From the NCBI GenBank assembly GCA_016702745.1, contig JADJDJ010000003.1:868001-932000 (forward strand): DNA of 64,000 nt, in the 5' to 3' direction. Both the position numbers and the translations under genes were made by a program. Origin of the DNA: Chitinophagaceae bacterium (GTDB lineage: Bacteria > Bacteroidota > Bacteroidia > Chitinophagales > Chitinophagaceae). This document shows positions 17,982 to 26,496 of the stretch, piece after piece. Every line of letters begins with the position of its first letter. Position 1 is the stretch's first letter. Under the pieces are notes generated by a model. That model was not told where the DNA came from. It saw nothing but the letters and a program-made list of their open reading frames with translations, and ran no database searches.

Positions 17982-19631
17982 ATGAGTTTATTTGTCAGAA
18001 AACCGATGGATGCCTTAATGAAGGAAGCAGCCGAAACCGGTGAACATACGCTGAAGAAAACCTTAGGTGCCAAGGGGCTGATTGCACTCGGTATCGGGGC
18101 CATTATCGGCGCCGGTTTGTTCTCTATTACCGGGATGGCTGCTGCCAACCATGCAGGACCTGCCATCACGATCTCTTTTGTAGTAGCCGGACTGGGTTGC
18201 TTGTTTGCCGGTTTGTGTTATGCTGAATTTGCTTCGATGATCCCGGTTGCGGGAAGTGCTTATACCTATTCTTATGCCACCATGGGTGAATTCATGGCCT
18301 GGATCATTGGATGGGATCTGGTGCTGGAATATGCCGTTGGTGCGGCCACGGTGGGTATCAGCTGGAGCCGTTACCTTGTTAAGTTCCTCGATGGATTTGG
18401 GGTAAGCCTCCCTCCTGAACTGATCGCCGGTCCATGGGATGGTGGTATCATCAACCTGCCTGCCGTTTTCATCATTGTACTGATGAGTTTACTGCTGATC
18501 AAAGGAACCAAGGAAAGTGCTTTTGTGAACAGTATCATCGTGGTGGTAAAAATTGCGGTGGTTGTTACTTTTATTATCCTCGGTTGGAAATATATCAATA
18601 CAGCGAATTACGATCCGTATATCCCCGATAATACCGGAAAATTCGGTGACTTCGGTTTCAGTGGTATCATCCGTGCAGCGGCCATTGTGTTCTTTGCCTA
18701 TATCGGCTTTGATGCGGTGAGTACGGCAGCACAGGAAGCCAAGAATCCCAAGAAGGATATGCCCATCGGTATCCTGGGATCCCTGCTGATCTGTACGATT
18801 CTTTATATCCTCTTTGCCCACGTAATGACCGGTGTAACCAGTTATACCACATTCGCCGGTAAAGATGGTATTGCTCCTGTTGCTGTAGCCATTGATCATA
18901 TGGGTACGATTGATGCAAACGGGGTTCCCACTCCTGACTATCCCTGGCTGAACAGAGCGATCGTGGTTGCTATCCTGTTTGGATATGCTTCCGTAATCCT
19001 GGTGATGCTGATGGGACAGAGCCGTGTGTTCTTTAGTATGAGTAAGGATGGTTTGATTCCCAAAATTTTCTCCAGTGTAAATCCGAAGACTCAGACTCCG
19101 GCGAAAAATAATTTCCTCTTCATGCTTTTTGTGAGTGCCTTTGCAGCATTTGTTCCTGCCCGTGTGGTAGGAGAAATGACCAGTATCGGTACGCTCTTTG
19201 CCTTTATCCTGGTATGTATCGGGGTTTGGGTGATGCGGAATAAAATGCCTGATCTGCCCCGTGCTTTCAAAACACCGATGGTACCATTGGTTCCTTTACT
19301 GGGTGTGGCCACCTGTTTATTCATGATGGTCTTCCTGCCCATGGATACCTGGATCCAGTTGTTGGTTTGGATGCTGATCGGACTGGATATCTACCTGGTC
19401 TACGGTGCTAAAAACAGTCATCTAGGCAACGGAACCAGTACCCGTAAAGGGATGAAAGTTGCCCGTTATACCGGTATTTTATTAGCAGTGCTACTGGCCA
19501 TTGTTGGCTTTTTGCACCAGAATTCTGTAGGCTTTGATGCCGACAGAACATTATTATATATTTCTATCGCCTTTGCTGTTTTCCATGCAGGCCTGTATGC
19601 CAGTAAATTGGGCAGGGCTGAGGATAAATAA
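17982..19631 (+). CDS. APC family amino acid permease, CAT-like
   Basis: The 549-residue protein has 12-14 membrane helices. The substrate-binding motif of helix 1 (GIGAIIGAGLFSITG) and the helix 6 region (FFAYIGFDAVSTAAQEAKNP) match the cationic amino acid transporter group (YfnA/CAT). The C-terminal helices are those of the 14-helix subgroup. It probably takes up amino acids by proton-coupled transport across the inner membrane. The substrate is not certain. It is second in a likely operon with the AGCS symporter, and a factor-independent terminator follows. Confidence 0.9.
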   Translation: MSLFVRKPMDALMKEAAETGEHTLKKTLGAKGLIALGIGAIIGAGLFSITGMAAANHAGPAITISFVVAGLGCLFAGLCYAEFASMIPVAGSAYTYSYATMGEFMAWIIGWDLVLEYAVGAATVGISWSRYLVKFLDGFGVSLPPELIAGPWDGGIINLPAVFIIVLMSLLLIKGTKESAFVNSIIVVVKIAVVVTFIILGWKYINTANYDPYIPDNTGKFGDFGFSGIIRAAAIVFFAYIGFDAVSTAAQEAKNPKKDMPIGILGSLLICTILYILFAHVMTGVTSYTTFAGKDGIAPVAVAIDHMGTIDANGVPTPDYPWLNRAIVVAILFGYASVILVMLMGQSRVFFSMSKDGLIPKIFSSVNPKTQTPAKNNFLFMLFVSAFAAFVPARVVGEMTSIGTLFAFILVCIGVWVMRNKMPDLPRAFKTPMVPLVPLLGVATCLFMMVFLPMDTWIQLLVWMLIGLDIYLVYGAKNSHLGNGTSTRKGMKVARYTGILLAVLLAIVGFLHQNSVGFDADRTLLYISIAFAVFHAGLYASKLGRAEDK

Positions 19632-19635
19632 GCTG

Positions 19636-19686
19636 GCTCCGGATATTTTGAAAAACCGTTCCCTAATCCGGAGCGGTTTTTCTTTT
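19636..19686 (+). terminator. Terminator after the AGCS-APC operon
   Basis: An outer stem GCTCCGGAT/ATCCGGAGC and a competing inner stem AAAAACCG/CGGTTTTT lie five bases after the permease stop and are followed by a T-rich tract. This fits an intrinsic terminator. Confidence 0.65.
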
Positions 19687-19699
19687 ACAGTGATTGCCT

Positions 19700-19707
19700 T
19701 AAATTTG
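19700..19707 (+). promoter_or_regulatory. -7 promoter box of yebC
   Basis: TAAATTTG is a perfect TAnnTTTG box. It lies 63 bases before the ATG at 19771, which gives a leader of normal length. Confidence 0.5.
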
Positions 19708-19770
19708 CGGCTCTTTAAGCCGGATCGCGGCTTTTCAGATTTTTAACTATCAACTTATCAATTTTCACCC

Positions 19771-20493
19771 ATGGGACGAATTTTTGAAGTCAGGAAGTCC
19801 ACCATGTTTGCCCGCTGGGACAGGATGGCCAAGCAATTTTCCAGGATTGGAAAAGAGATCGTGATTGCCGTTAAAGCCGGTGGCCCTGATCCCAATACCA
19901 ATCCCGCCCTCCGTCGTTGTTTTCAGAATGCTAAAGCGGTGAACATGCCCAAGGACCGGGTGGAAGCGGCCATCAAGCGGTCACAGGGGAAGGAAATGGC
20001 CAACTATGATGAGATTCTGTATGAAGGATATGCGCCGCATGGAGTTGCCATCCTGGTGGAAACCGCCACGGACAACCATGTGCGGACTGTCGCCAATGTG
20101 AAATCGCATTTCAATAAAGGCGGTGGTACATTAGGCAACAGTGGTAGTGTTTCCTTTCAGTTCAAAAAAATGGGAGTGTTCAAATTAAAACCAGAGGGTT
20201 TGAATGCAGAAGACATGGAACTGGAGTTGATTGATTTTGGTCTGGAAGAACTCGGTGAAAGCACCGGTGAAAACGGAGAAGATATATTAGTGGTGCGTTG
20301 TGCATTTACTGATTTTGGTAATATGCAAAAAGCACTGGAAGATAAAGGCATCACGCCGATCAGTGCGGAAGTGGAATGGATCCCCGGTACTACGGTCCCG
20401 GTGAATGATGAACAGGCGGCAGATGTGAGTAAACTGATTGAGAAACTGGAGCAGGATGATGATGTGCAGAAAGTGTTTCATAATATGGGGTAA
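19771..20493 (+). CDS. yebC: YebC/PmpR family regulator
   Basis: The 240-residue protein matches the YebC/PmpR family along its length (normal size about 240-250). The N-terminus has the conserved MGRIFEVRKSTMFARWDRMA and PNTNPALRR segments, and the middle has YEGYAPHGVAILVE and NKGGGTLGNSGSVSFQF. Members were described as DNA-binding regulators and more recently as helping ribosomes through difficult proline-rich stretches. It acts in the cytoplasm. It stands alone, with its own promoter box and a shared bidirectional terminator downstream. Confidence 0.92.
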   Translation: MGRIFEVRKSTMFARWDRMAKQFSRIGKEIVIAVKAGGPDPNTNPALRRCFQNAKAVNMPKDRVEAAIKRSQGKEMANYDEILYEGYAPHGVAILVETATDNHVRTVANVKSHFNKGGGTLGNSGSVSFQFKKMGVFKLKPEGLNAEDMELELIDFGLEELGESTGENGEDILVVRCAFTDFGNMQKALEDKGITPISAEVEWIPGTTVPVNDEQAADVSKLIEKLEQDDDVQKVFHNMG

Positions 20494-20504
20494 GGATTTT
20501 TTTC

Positions 20505-20640
20505 ACCGCGGAGAACAGGAGAGCGCGGAGATTACGCAGAGATATTTAACCGCCCGCAGGGCCCTGTGGGCAAAGACGCCATGACGCGAAGAAAAAACCC
20601 TCTGTGTCTCTTTGCCTCTGTGTTGAAAAAGCAAACATAG
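20505..20640. repeat. Intergenic repeat of the GCGGAGA/CTCTGTG type
   Basis: The segment has repeating words (CCGCGGAGAACAGGAGAGCGCGGAGA) cut here to their theme: CGCGGAGA near the left end and CTCTGTGTCTCTTTGCC near the right end, which pair to form a long imperfect hairpin. It is similar in style to the GCCACGAA repeats at 1191 and 56001. No gene is visible here. Confidence 0.5.
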
Positions 20641-20670
20641 GAGCGGCTAAGAAACAATTTTCAACTTTCT

Positions 20671-20686
20671 CCCGATAGCTATCGGG
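20671..20686. repeat. 16-bp perfect palindrome
   Basis: CCCGATAGCTATCGGG is a perfect palindrome lying between the yebC hairpin repeat and the shared terminator. It could be a protein-binding site or a dispersed repeat core. I see only this one copy in the window. Confidence 0.5.
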
Positions 20687-20722
20687 ATTTCAACCTTCAA
20701 CTTTCCATTTTAATTATTTTAT

Positions 20723-20769
20723 AAAAAAAGCTGCCACATTTCGACAAGCTCAATGTGACAGCTTTTTTT
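20723..20769. terminator. Bidirectional terminator between yebC and subtilase
   Basis: The stem AGCTG(C/T)CACATT pairs with AATGTGACAGCT and is flanked by A7 on the left and T7 on the right, so it can stop transcripts from both convergent genes. Its loop contains TTCGACAAGCTCA, a word also seen near 44691 and, in altered form, at 57667. Confidence 0.8.
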
Positions 20770-20780
20770 CTACAACTTCT

Positions 20781-23700
20781 TTATCTCCTCACCACAGTGA
20801 TTGCAATACGGTTGAACAGGATTCTTTTGATCTTCGCATCACATCGGCAATCACCACCCGGTGCGGCCACATCATTGGCACCACTGTCACCAACCACCTG
20901 AATACTGCGAATCAGGTTACCGGTAACCGGTGGAGTATCCACTACCCCTTCATTACAACCGAAATTATCGGCGCCAAATTCTGATCCGGCATTTCCGCCG
21001 CGGAAATCACGGACATTGGAAACCAGTTCTCCGGTACCTGTTGCAGGACCAAAGCTGACAATCTTTAATCCGGATCCCATATCCAGTACTTCTCTTCTGA
21101 ATGTACCGGTTACGGTGGTTCTGTCACCCTTGGTTTCTTCCGCCCTGAAATCAATGACTGCCACAAGTTTTCTGCCATCTTCTGCTAATTCAAGCCGGGC
21201 AGATATATTAAAAAGTGGTCCGCCGGCAAACTCACGATCTCCTGTAGTAAGATTGGTTGGGCACAGATCCGTGATGGCCCTGGGTGTTGGATTGAGGGTG
21301 ACCGGAACTGCAGGTGCCGGTGCATTACCGATACGCAGGTTATAAATATTATCCTGGTTGGCTGTTTCTCCTTCCACTACAAAATCAACAGCCATACCTC
21401 CCGACCGGATGATGGGGCCGGTATATTCTTTTTCTTCTTCATTGGCACCAATCATAGTTGTCCTTACGAATACAATTCCTTCTCCTCTTACTTCCAGATC
21501 ACCAAACCGGCTGCCTACAGGCGTGCGTAATTTGATCGTGATCATTTCGGCGGCCTCGGGCCGGTAGGTTGACAAAACATTCACCCGGTAGCGATCCACA
21601 TCGGTCAGGGCAGGTGCGCCATCCAGTCCGGGAATATGAACAATCGCCCCTTTCACTTCGGCGCCTTCTCTTCTGTACAGAATAGTAGTAGGATTGGTAT
21701 CATCAGCATCCTCTGCATCACCTATATTCCAGTTATTGCCATAGGCCGGTTCTGAAATTGGCGGAATCGGGCTGCCAGGTTCCATGCCTACTGCTTTTAA
21801 AAATCCGATGGGGTTGACGAGGTTTCTACGTCTTGGATCGGCTGGCAGTCCGCTGGCACCATTCCTCCATGCAGTTGAAGATAAAAGTGAACGTATACGG
21901 GCTGGGATAGATGCCCTGTCGCTGCTGGTATTTCTGTTTAAAGATGGATTAACTGCCATGGCATTGGCAACCAGTCCGGCAATAAAAGGTGCGGAAGCGC
22001 TGGTGCCCCCGAAACTACGGTGATCGGTGACGGTGTTTGTAGGTCCTTCAGGCCTTGTGGCATCACCTGGCGCGAAAAAAACGCCATCCTCCGGTGCCCA
22101 GATATCCACCCGGTTGCCAAATATTTCATTATTCCCAAAAGGTATAAATGGGGGAAGTTGAGAGAAGTAGTCATATCGGACTCACTGGCAGAGGGGTTGG
22201 AAGCACCCACACAGATTACATCATCCAGACTGGCAGGAATCGGCGCCCAGTCTTCTACCGTCATCCGGTTCATATCCAGGTTGATTAGTGCCCCAAGTTC
22301 AGGAGGTACACCAGATAAAGCATCGCGTGAAATAATATTTCCCGCACTGGTTACAATGGGCACTCCGTTTGCTTTGGCAAACTGAATGGCACTTCTCATG
22401 ACTGCGGCAGGATCACCCACTAAAAATTGAGCATAACAGGCGGCAATAAACGCTGAACTTGTAAGAGCAATACAGGTTTCTGCCGCAAATGGAATCCATG
22501 CTAAAGCGGAACATGCCAGCACGGCTCCCGACTGTACAATCGCAAACAAAGTGGCACAGATCGCGGTACGGGTGCCGGGATCACAATAATTAAAATCACC
22601 GAGAGAAGTCAGGGCCGCACAGGGATAACCTCCACTGATATTAATTACATGGGCTCCATTTGTAACGGCTGAGCGAATAGCTCCACCAATATTGAAGGCA
22701 TAAGATTCTACTCCTGATAATTTGATCAGCATCGGTTGTACTACCTGCCCGCCGGTTCCTGCCGTACCAAATCCATTATTAAGCACCGCACCTAATCTTG
22801 ATACGACGCCCGTGCCATGCCAGGAACGTTCTCCAAACAAACTGTTACCCACCGTTGGAATTCCTTCTGCTGCACGGGGCGCACAAATCACATTGCTGAG
22901 TGTGGCTTCACACTGGCGCATGGTTACTCTGTTTCTGAAGTCTGCGGTAGGATTAAATCCAATATCAATGACTGCTACATTCACCGTTGTATTATCACGA
23001 TCCCAGATGGCCATATAATTCCAGACTTTTCTGATATCGGTTAATGGCTGCGTGAAACTAACGGGCATATTATCACCGGCTCCCGGATTGATCACTTTAT
23101 TCAAAGCTGTGATGGCCTCTGTGCCATGATATTGCAAACGCGGGTTTAATGCCACAGCGTACCCACTGAGATTGGCCATAGCCGAAAACATAATCAGCTT
23201 TAATGCATCCGGATCACTGCAGGCTATTTTTTGTTTATATCCCAAAAACTGCCGGTACTGTCCGTAATCATTAAGGTTTAAATCTTTTACCGGTACTTCC
23301 ACCAGGTAGGCAGTTGCTTTAACGGGTTGCTGTCCAGCTTTAACATTTGCTTTAATTGTTGTTTGCTTTGAAGCAGTGGCAGGGAAAATTGCTTCAGCAG
23401 TTGACAACAGTTTACACTTGCTGTATTCCATAAAAGATTTCCACTCCTGGTCATTATTACTGTAAAAAATCAATTGGTTTCTGGCAATCTGTACGGGAAT
23501 CTTCCCTTCCACCAGAACGGTCGCGGCATTGATAGCGGCTTCATTTGGCTGTAAAGCATATTGCTTACCCAGCAGGAATTTCGACATATAATTTTCTGTT
23601 CCCCTGACAAAGGCAAATTCAGAAACAATATCCGGCTGCTGCGGTTTATTTTTCATTTGAGGATTCGATTCCTTCAGACTGGTATTATAATAATAAGCTG

Positions 23701-24076
23701 TAATTACTTCACCGGCACTAACCGTTAAAACACCGTCATTATTTGCCTTATTCAAACCAATCAGGATTTTCAGTTCGCCTTCAGTACTGTACTCAAGTGG
23801 TCCGGTGTTCCTGAGTTTTAACCCTTCGGCATCGCCGGTTTTGGGTGATACAAAAATCACATATGCATGTGGCATGGGTACCGCCGTTTTAAAACGGAGA
23901 CTTGCCCCTATCGGGTCACCACTGCTGTAAAAGCGCTTATCCAGTCTGAGCTGAACAGGGCTGGATTCTGCCTTGGTTAATGTAAGCGACTGCGCCTGTA
24001 TTTGCAGGGTAAATAACAACAGACAGATCTGGATAAGTCCTGCCGTTTTAATACTTCGAAAGATTTTGTTATTCAT
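20781..24076 (-). CDS. S8 (subtilisin-like) serine protease, secreted (frameshift at 22150)
   Basis: Two frames combine into one protein of about 1,100 residues. It has a signal peptide (residues 1-29), an N-terminal domain of about 330 residues without a known match, then the S8 catalytic domain. The triad is Asp371 (VAVIDIGFNP), His420 (SWHGTGVVSRLG) and Ser in GGTSASAPFIAGLVA. A Cys-rich insertion with hydrophobic stretches lies between His and Ser. The break falls in the G5 run at 22150-22154; one added base joins LNFPPFIPFGNNEIFG to NRVDIWAPEDG. The C-terminal 250 residues are beta-rich and lack a T9SS sorting domain. It is the last gene after the CARDB and unknown exported genes. Confidence 0.85.
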
Positions 24077-24104
24077 TTTATTCCATTTTGAAGATTGTGG
24101 TAAA

Positions 24105-24577
24105 TCATTTTGATTTTTCCGAAGGGGTTTCTATGCTGATTGTTGCTGAATAGTTATTTGTTTCATCCGATTCGCTGATCCTGTTCCGGTCGTCGGCTTT
24201 TATTCTGAACTCAAAAAAACCATTCCCGATCCTGGATTCCGGTTCCATGAAGCGGTAAACTTTATAAAAGATGCACCAGGGGCTGTTGAAGGGACACTGA
24301 TCGTATCATTGATCCTGGTTGCTGTGCGGTTGCCGGTGGGACTGTTGTAGTAACCAGCAATCTGGTATTCTCCACTTTGACCCTGACCGATATTTTTTAC
24401 CCTGATCAGTACCTGTATACAGTACATTTTTTTACCCGCATCCCGGGTAACCGAAACCAGGCTTAGTTCCTCCACCCGCAGATCAGGTTTTGCAGCGGCC
24501 TTCTGTGCCGGTAACGGAAAAACGCCAGAAAAAAATCCCGCCAGGACAATGGTCATATGAATTAACCCTTTCATCAT
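24105..24577 (-). CDS. CARDB-domain exported protein (frameshift at 24213)
   Basis: The protein has a signal peptide (HMTIVLAGFFSGVFPLPAQ) and one CARDB (cell adhesion related) beta-sandwich: PDLRVEELSLVSVTRD, VLIRVKNIGQGQSG, and the typical ending DRNRISESDETNNYSATI. The ending is only recovered when one base is added to the A7 run at 24213-24219, which extends the product from 125 to about 157 residues and moves the stop to 24105. It is probably periplasmic or surface-exposed and binds another protein. It lies 28 bases before the subtilase gene, so the two are likely co-transcribed and may work together. Confidence 0.75.
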
Positions 24578-24634
24578 GCCGGGATTCGATTATAAAAATC
24601 AGTGAGTGTCATTATTGGTTATTGTATTGTGAGA

Positions 24635-25615
24635 TCAAAGTCCATTCACAGTAAACTGTGTATGAAAATCCAGGAAGATGCCACCGGATGCGGTGATGGC
24701 GAAACCATCTCTCGAACCCTGTGCCCTAAGGGGACCGGATTGGATCCTGTTATTGGCCGCATTTAATATGCGCCCGTCGCTACCGGCCCGGTTAATCGGA
24801 TAGGTTTTCGTAACCGGTGCCGTCATTCTTACATTGGAAGAAAAGTCATCGCAGAGATCACAGGTCTTGTGTGCTGAACCCAGACTGGTAGTGATGATGA
24901 CTCCAACCCTGCCATCTCTTAATCCGGAAGCACCCACCACAAAATTTCCAACGGCTTCACCACCAGTGACGCTATTGACCACGGTGGAAATAACGGGTAC
25001 AGCCGGATTGGCATCATGTACCAGTCTGCCATACCGGGATCTTGTTGTTGAATTCGGATGCGACAGCGCCAGGAAAGTAAAAGCATCGGCCCGGAATACA
25101 GGAATTGCATTACAGGGCATCATGGCCTGTGCCGCACCATCCGGTGCAGTTTCATAAACTTTAACCCTGATATCACCAAATACGCGTCTGCAATCATTAT
25201 TGTGAATAATCGTGGCTACCCCGTTAAACTGGATCGGGATGGTAACTGCAGCATCGGTACGGATACCGCAGATACCGGTCAGATCGGCTGAAGCCACTGA
25301 CCCTGTATAAGCGTTTTCCTCAGGGAACTCACCTGCACATCTTCTGATATAAGCAATTCTTCCGTTGGCCACGCGAAACGAAGCGTCTTTTGTTTTAAAG
25401 GGGGCAACAATCTTCCCGTTCTCCCAGCGAAATTTTCCGGTCCGCCCTTTAAACTTGGGTAATTCGAACACTTCAATATCATTGACCTCATTCAATACAC
25501 CGATAACCGGCGCTTTATCAATATACTTTTGAATGATTTTGGCTGTGTCGGGTTTCTGGGAATGACTTGTTCCGGTAATGACCAGTAACAATAAAATCAG
25601 GACTAAATTTTTCAT
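24635..25615 (-). CDS. Exported protein of unknown function
   Basis: The 326-residue product starts with a clear signal peptide (MKNLVLILLLLVITGTSHSQ). I do not recognise a family. Visible traits are several Cys residues (RRCAGEF, TGICGIR, NNDCRRVF, CDLCDDF) that could form disulfide bonds, and a mostly beta-predicted, Gly/Ala-rich body. It lies 57 bases upstream of the CARDB gene in the same direction, and 182 bases after the response regulator gene; a 17-bp word shared with the kinase-regulator gap is in that space. It may be a target or partner of the two-component system and the subtilase. Confidence 0.65.
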   Translation of the reverse strand: MKNLVLILLLLVITGTSHSQKPDTAKIIQKYIDKAPVIGVLNEVNDIEVFELPKFKGRTGKFRWENGKIVAPFKTKDASFRVANGRIAYIRRCAGEFPEENAYTGSVASADLTGICGIRTDAAVTIPIQFNGVATIIHNNDCRRVFGDIRVKVYETAPDGAAQAMMPCNAIPVFRADAFTFLALSHPNSTTRSRYGRLVHDANPAVPVISTVVNSVTGGEAVGNFVVGASGLRDGRVGVIITTSLGSAHKTCDLCDDFSSNVRMTAPVTKTYPINRAGSDGRILNAANNRIQSGPLRAQGSRDGFAITASGGIFLDFHTQFTVNGL

Positions 25616-25703
25616 ATTATGTGTTTTTGATAAATGCAGATATTAAATCAACTGCCAGATAAAAATGGCATGGTAAAATTGATGAACAGATCAATACCGG
25701 TCA

Positions 25704-25720
25704 ATTACACAATCGGGTAG
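25704..25720. promoter_or_regulatory. 17-bp direct repeat, copy 1
   Basis: ATTACACAATCGGGTAG lies in the gap between the response regulator and the unknown exported gene. An identical copy is at 26474. A TACCGGTCA word is adjacent to both copies. It could be the binding site of the response regulator encoded between them. Confidence 0.45.
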
Positions 25721-25797
25721 GCAGGGGATGCCACCAGGCTGGATAAAACAAAACTTATCCCAAAAAATGAAAATGGAAACGGGGAAGAAACGGGTGA

Positions 25798-26439
25798 TTA
25801 GTCGAGCCGGATGATTTTATGCTGCAGGGCCTTGGCCACGGCTTCGGTGCCGCAATTCACATGGAGCTTGTGATAAATATTCTGGAGATGTTTTTTCACA
25901 GTATCAATCGTGACATTGCTTTTATCAGCAATCATTTTATAGGAATTTCCTTTTACCAGCAGTTCCAGGATCATGGTTTCCCGGTTCGTCAGGTTAAAAT
26001 CGCTGACCGGTTGTTGCTGGTTACGGAAAAACTGAAATACTTTTTGGGCTACAAAGGGACTCATGGGTGCCCCGCCCTGCATCACTTCCTGCAAGGCATT
26101 GATCAGCTGCATGGGTGAGGTATTCTTGAGCAGGTACCCATCAGCACCGGCACAAATGGAATCAAAGATGCGGTTATCATCATCAAACATGGTATGCATC
26201 ACTACTTTGGTGAGTGGTGCAGCCTGTTTGATTTGCTTCACGCCTTCCACACCGCCGATACCGGGCATATCAATATCCATTACCACCAGTTCAGCCAACA
26301 AATCAATTACTTGTTCCCCAGCCAGGTTACAATCCGGGAATGCTCCTGCTACTTTAAAAAGCTGCTCGTCATTGAGCAGGATTTCCAGTGACTGCCGGAG
26401 CCGGTGATTATCCTCGTAAATCAAAATCTTATATGCCAT
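25798..26439 (-). CDS. NarL/LuxR-type response regulator
   Basis: The 213-residue protein has a receiver domain (residues 3-120) with acidic pocket residues ED at 9-10, phospho-acceptor Asp55 (VVMDIDMPG) and conserved Lys near residue 106 (YLLKNTSP). A LuxR-type helix-turn-helix domain follows at about 148-208 (LTNRETMILELLVKG, TVKKHLQNIYHKLHV). It acts as a DNA-binding regulator when phosphorylated by the histidine kinase encoded 57 bases upstream. Likely targets are the kinase-regulator pair itself and the downstream exported gene, based on the shared 17-bp word in both gaps. Confidence 0.92.
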   Translation of the reverse strand: MAYKILIYEDNHRLRQSLEILLNDEQLFKVAGAFPDCNLAGEQVIDLLAELVVMDIDMPGIGGVEGVKQIKQAAPLTKVVMHTMFDDDNRIFDSICAGADGYLLKNTSPMQLINALQEVMQGGAPMSPFVAQKVFQFFRNQQQPVSDFNLTNRETMILELLVKGNSYKMIADKSNVTIDTVKKHLQNIYHKLHVNCGTEAVAKALQHKIIRLD

Positions 26440-26444
26440 TCCTT

Positions 26445-26452
26445 CAAATATA
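26445..26452 (-). promoter_or_regulatory. -7 promoter box before the response regulator
   Basis: On the minus strand TATATTTG ends five bases (AAGGA) before the ATG at 26439. It would let the regulator be expressed separately from the kinase with almost no leader; the AAGGA could otherwise serve as a ribosome binding site of a longer transcript. Confidence 0.45.
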
Positions 26453-26473
26453 GATTTTTAATATCCCCCTGGT

Positions 26474-26490
26474 ATTACACAATCGGGTAG
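26474..26490. promoter_or_regulatory. 17-bp direct repeat, copy 2
   Basis: This is the identical second copy of ATTACACAATCGGGTAG. It lies just upstream (on the minus strand) of the response regulator's promoter box, between it and the kinase stop codon at 26497. Confidence 0.45.
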
Positions 26491-26496
26491 TACCGG

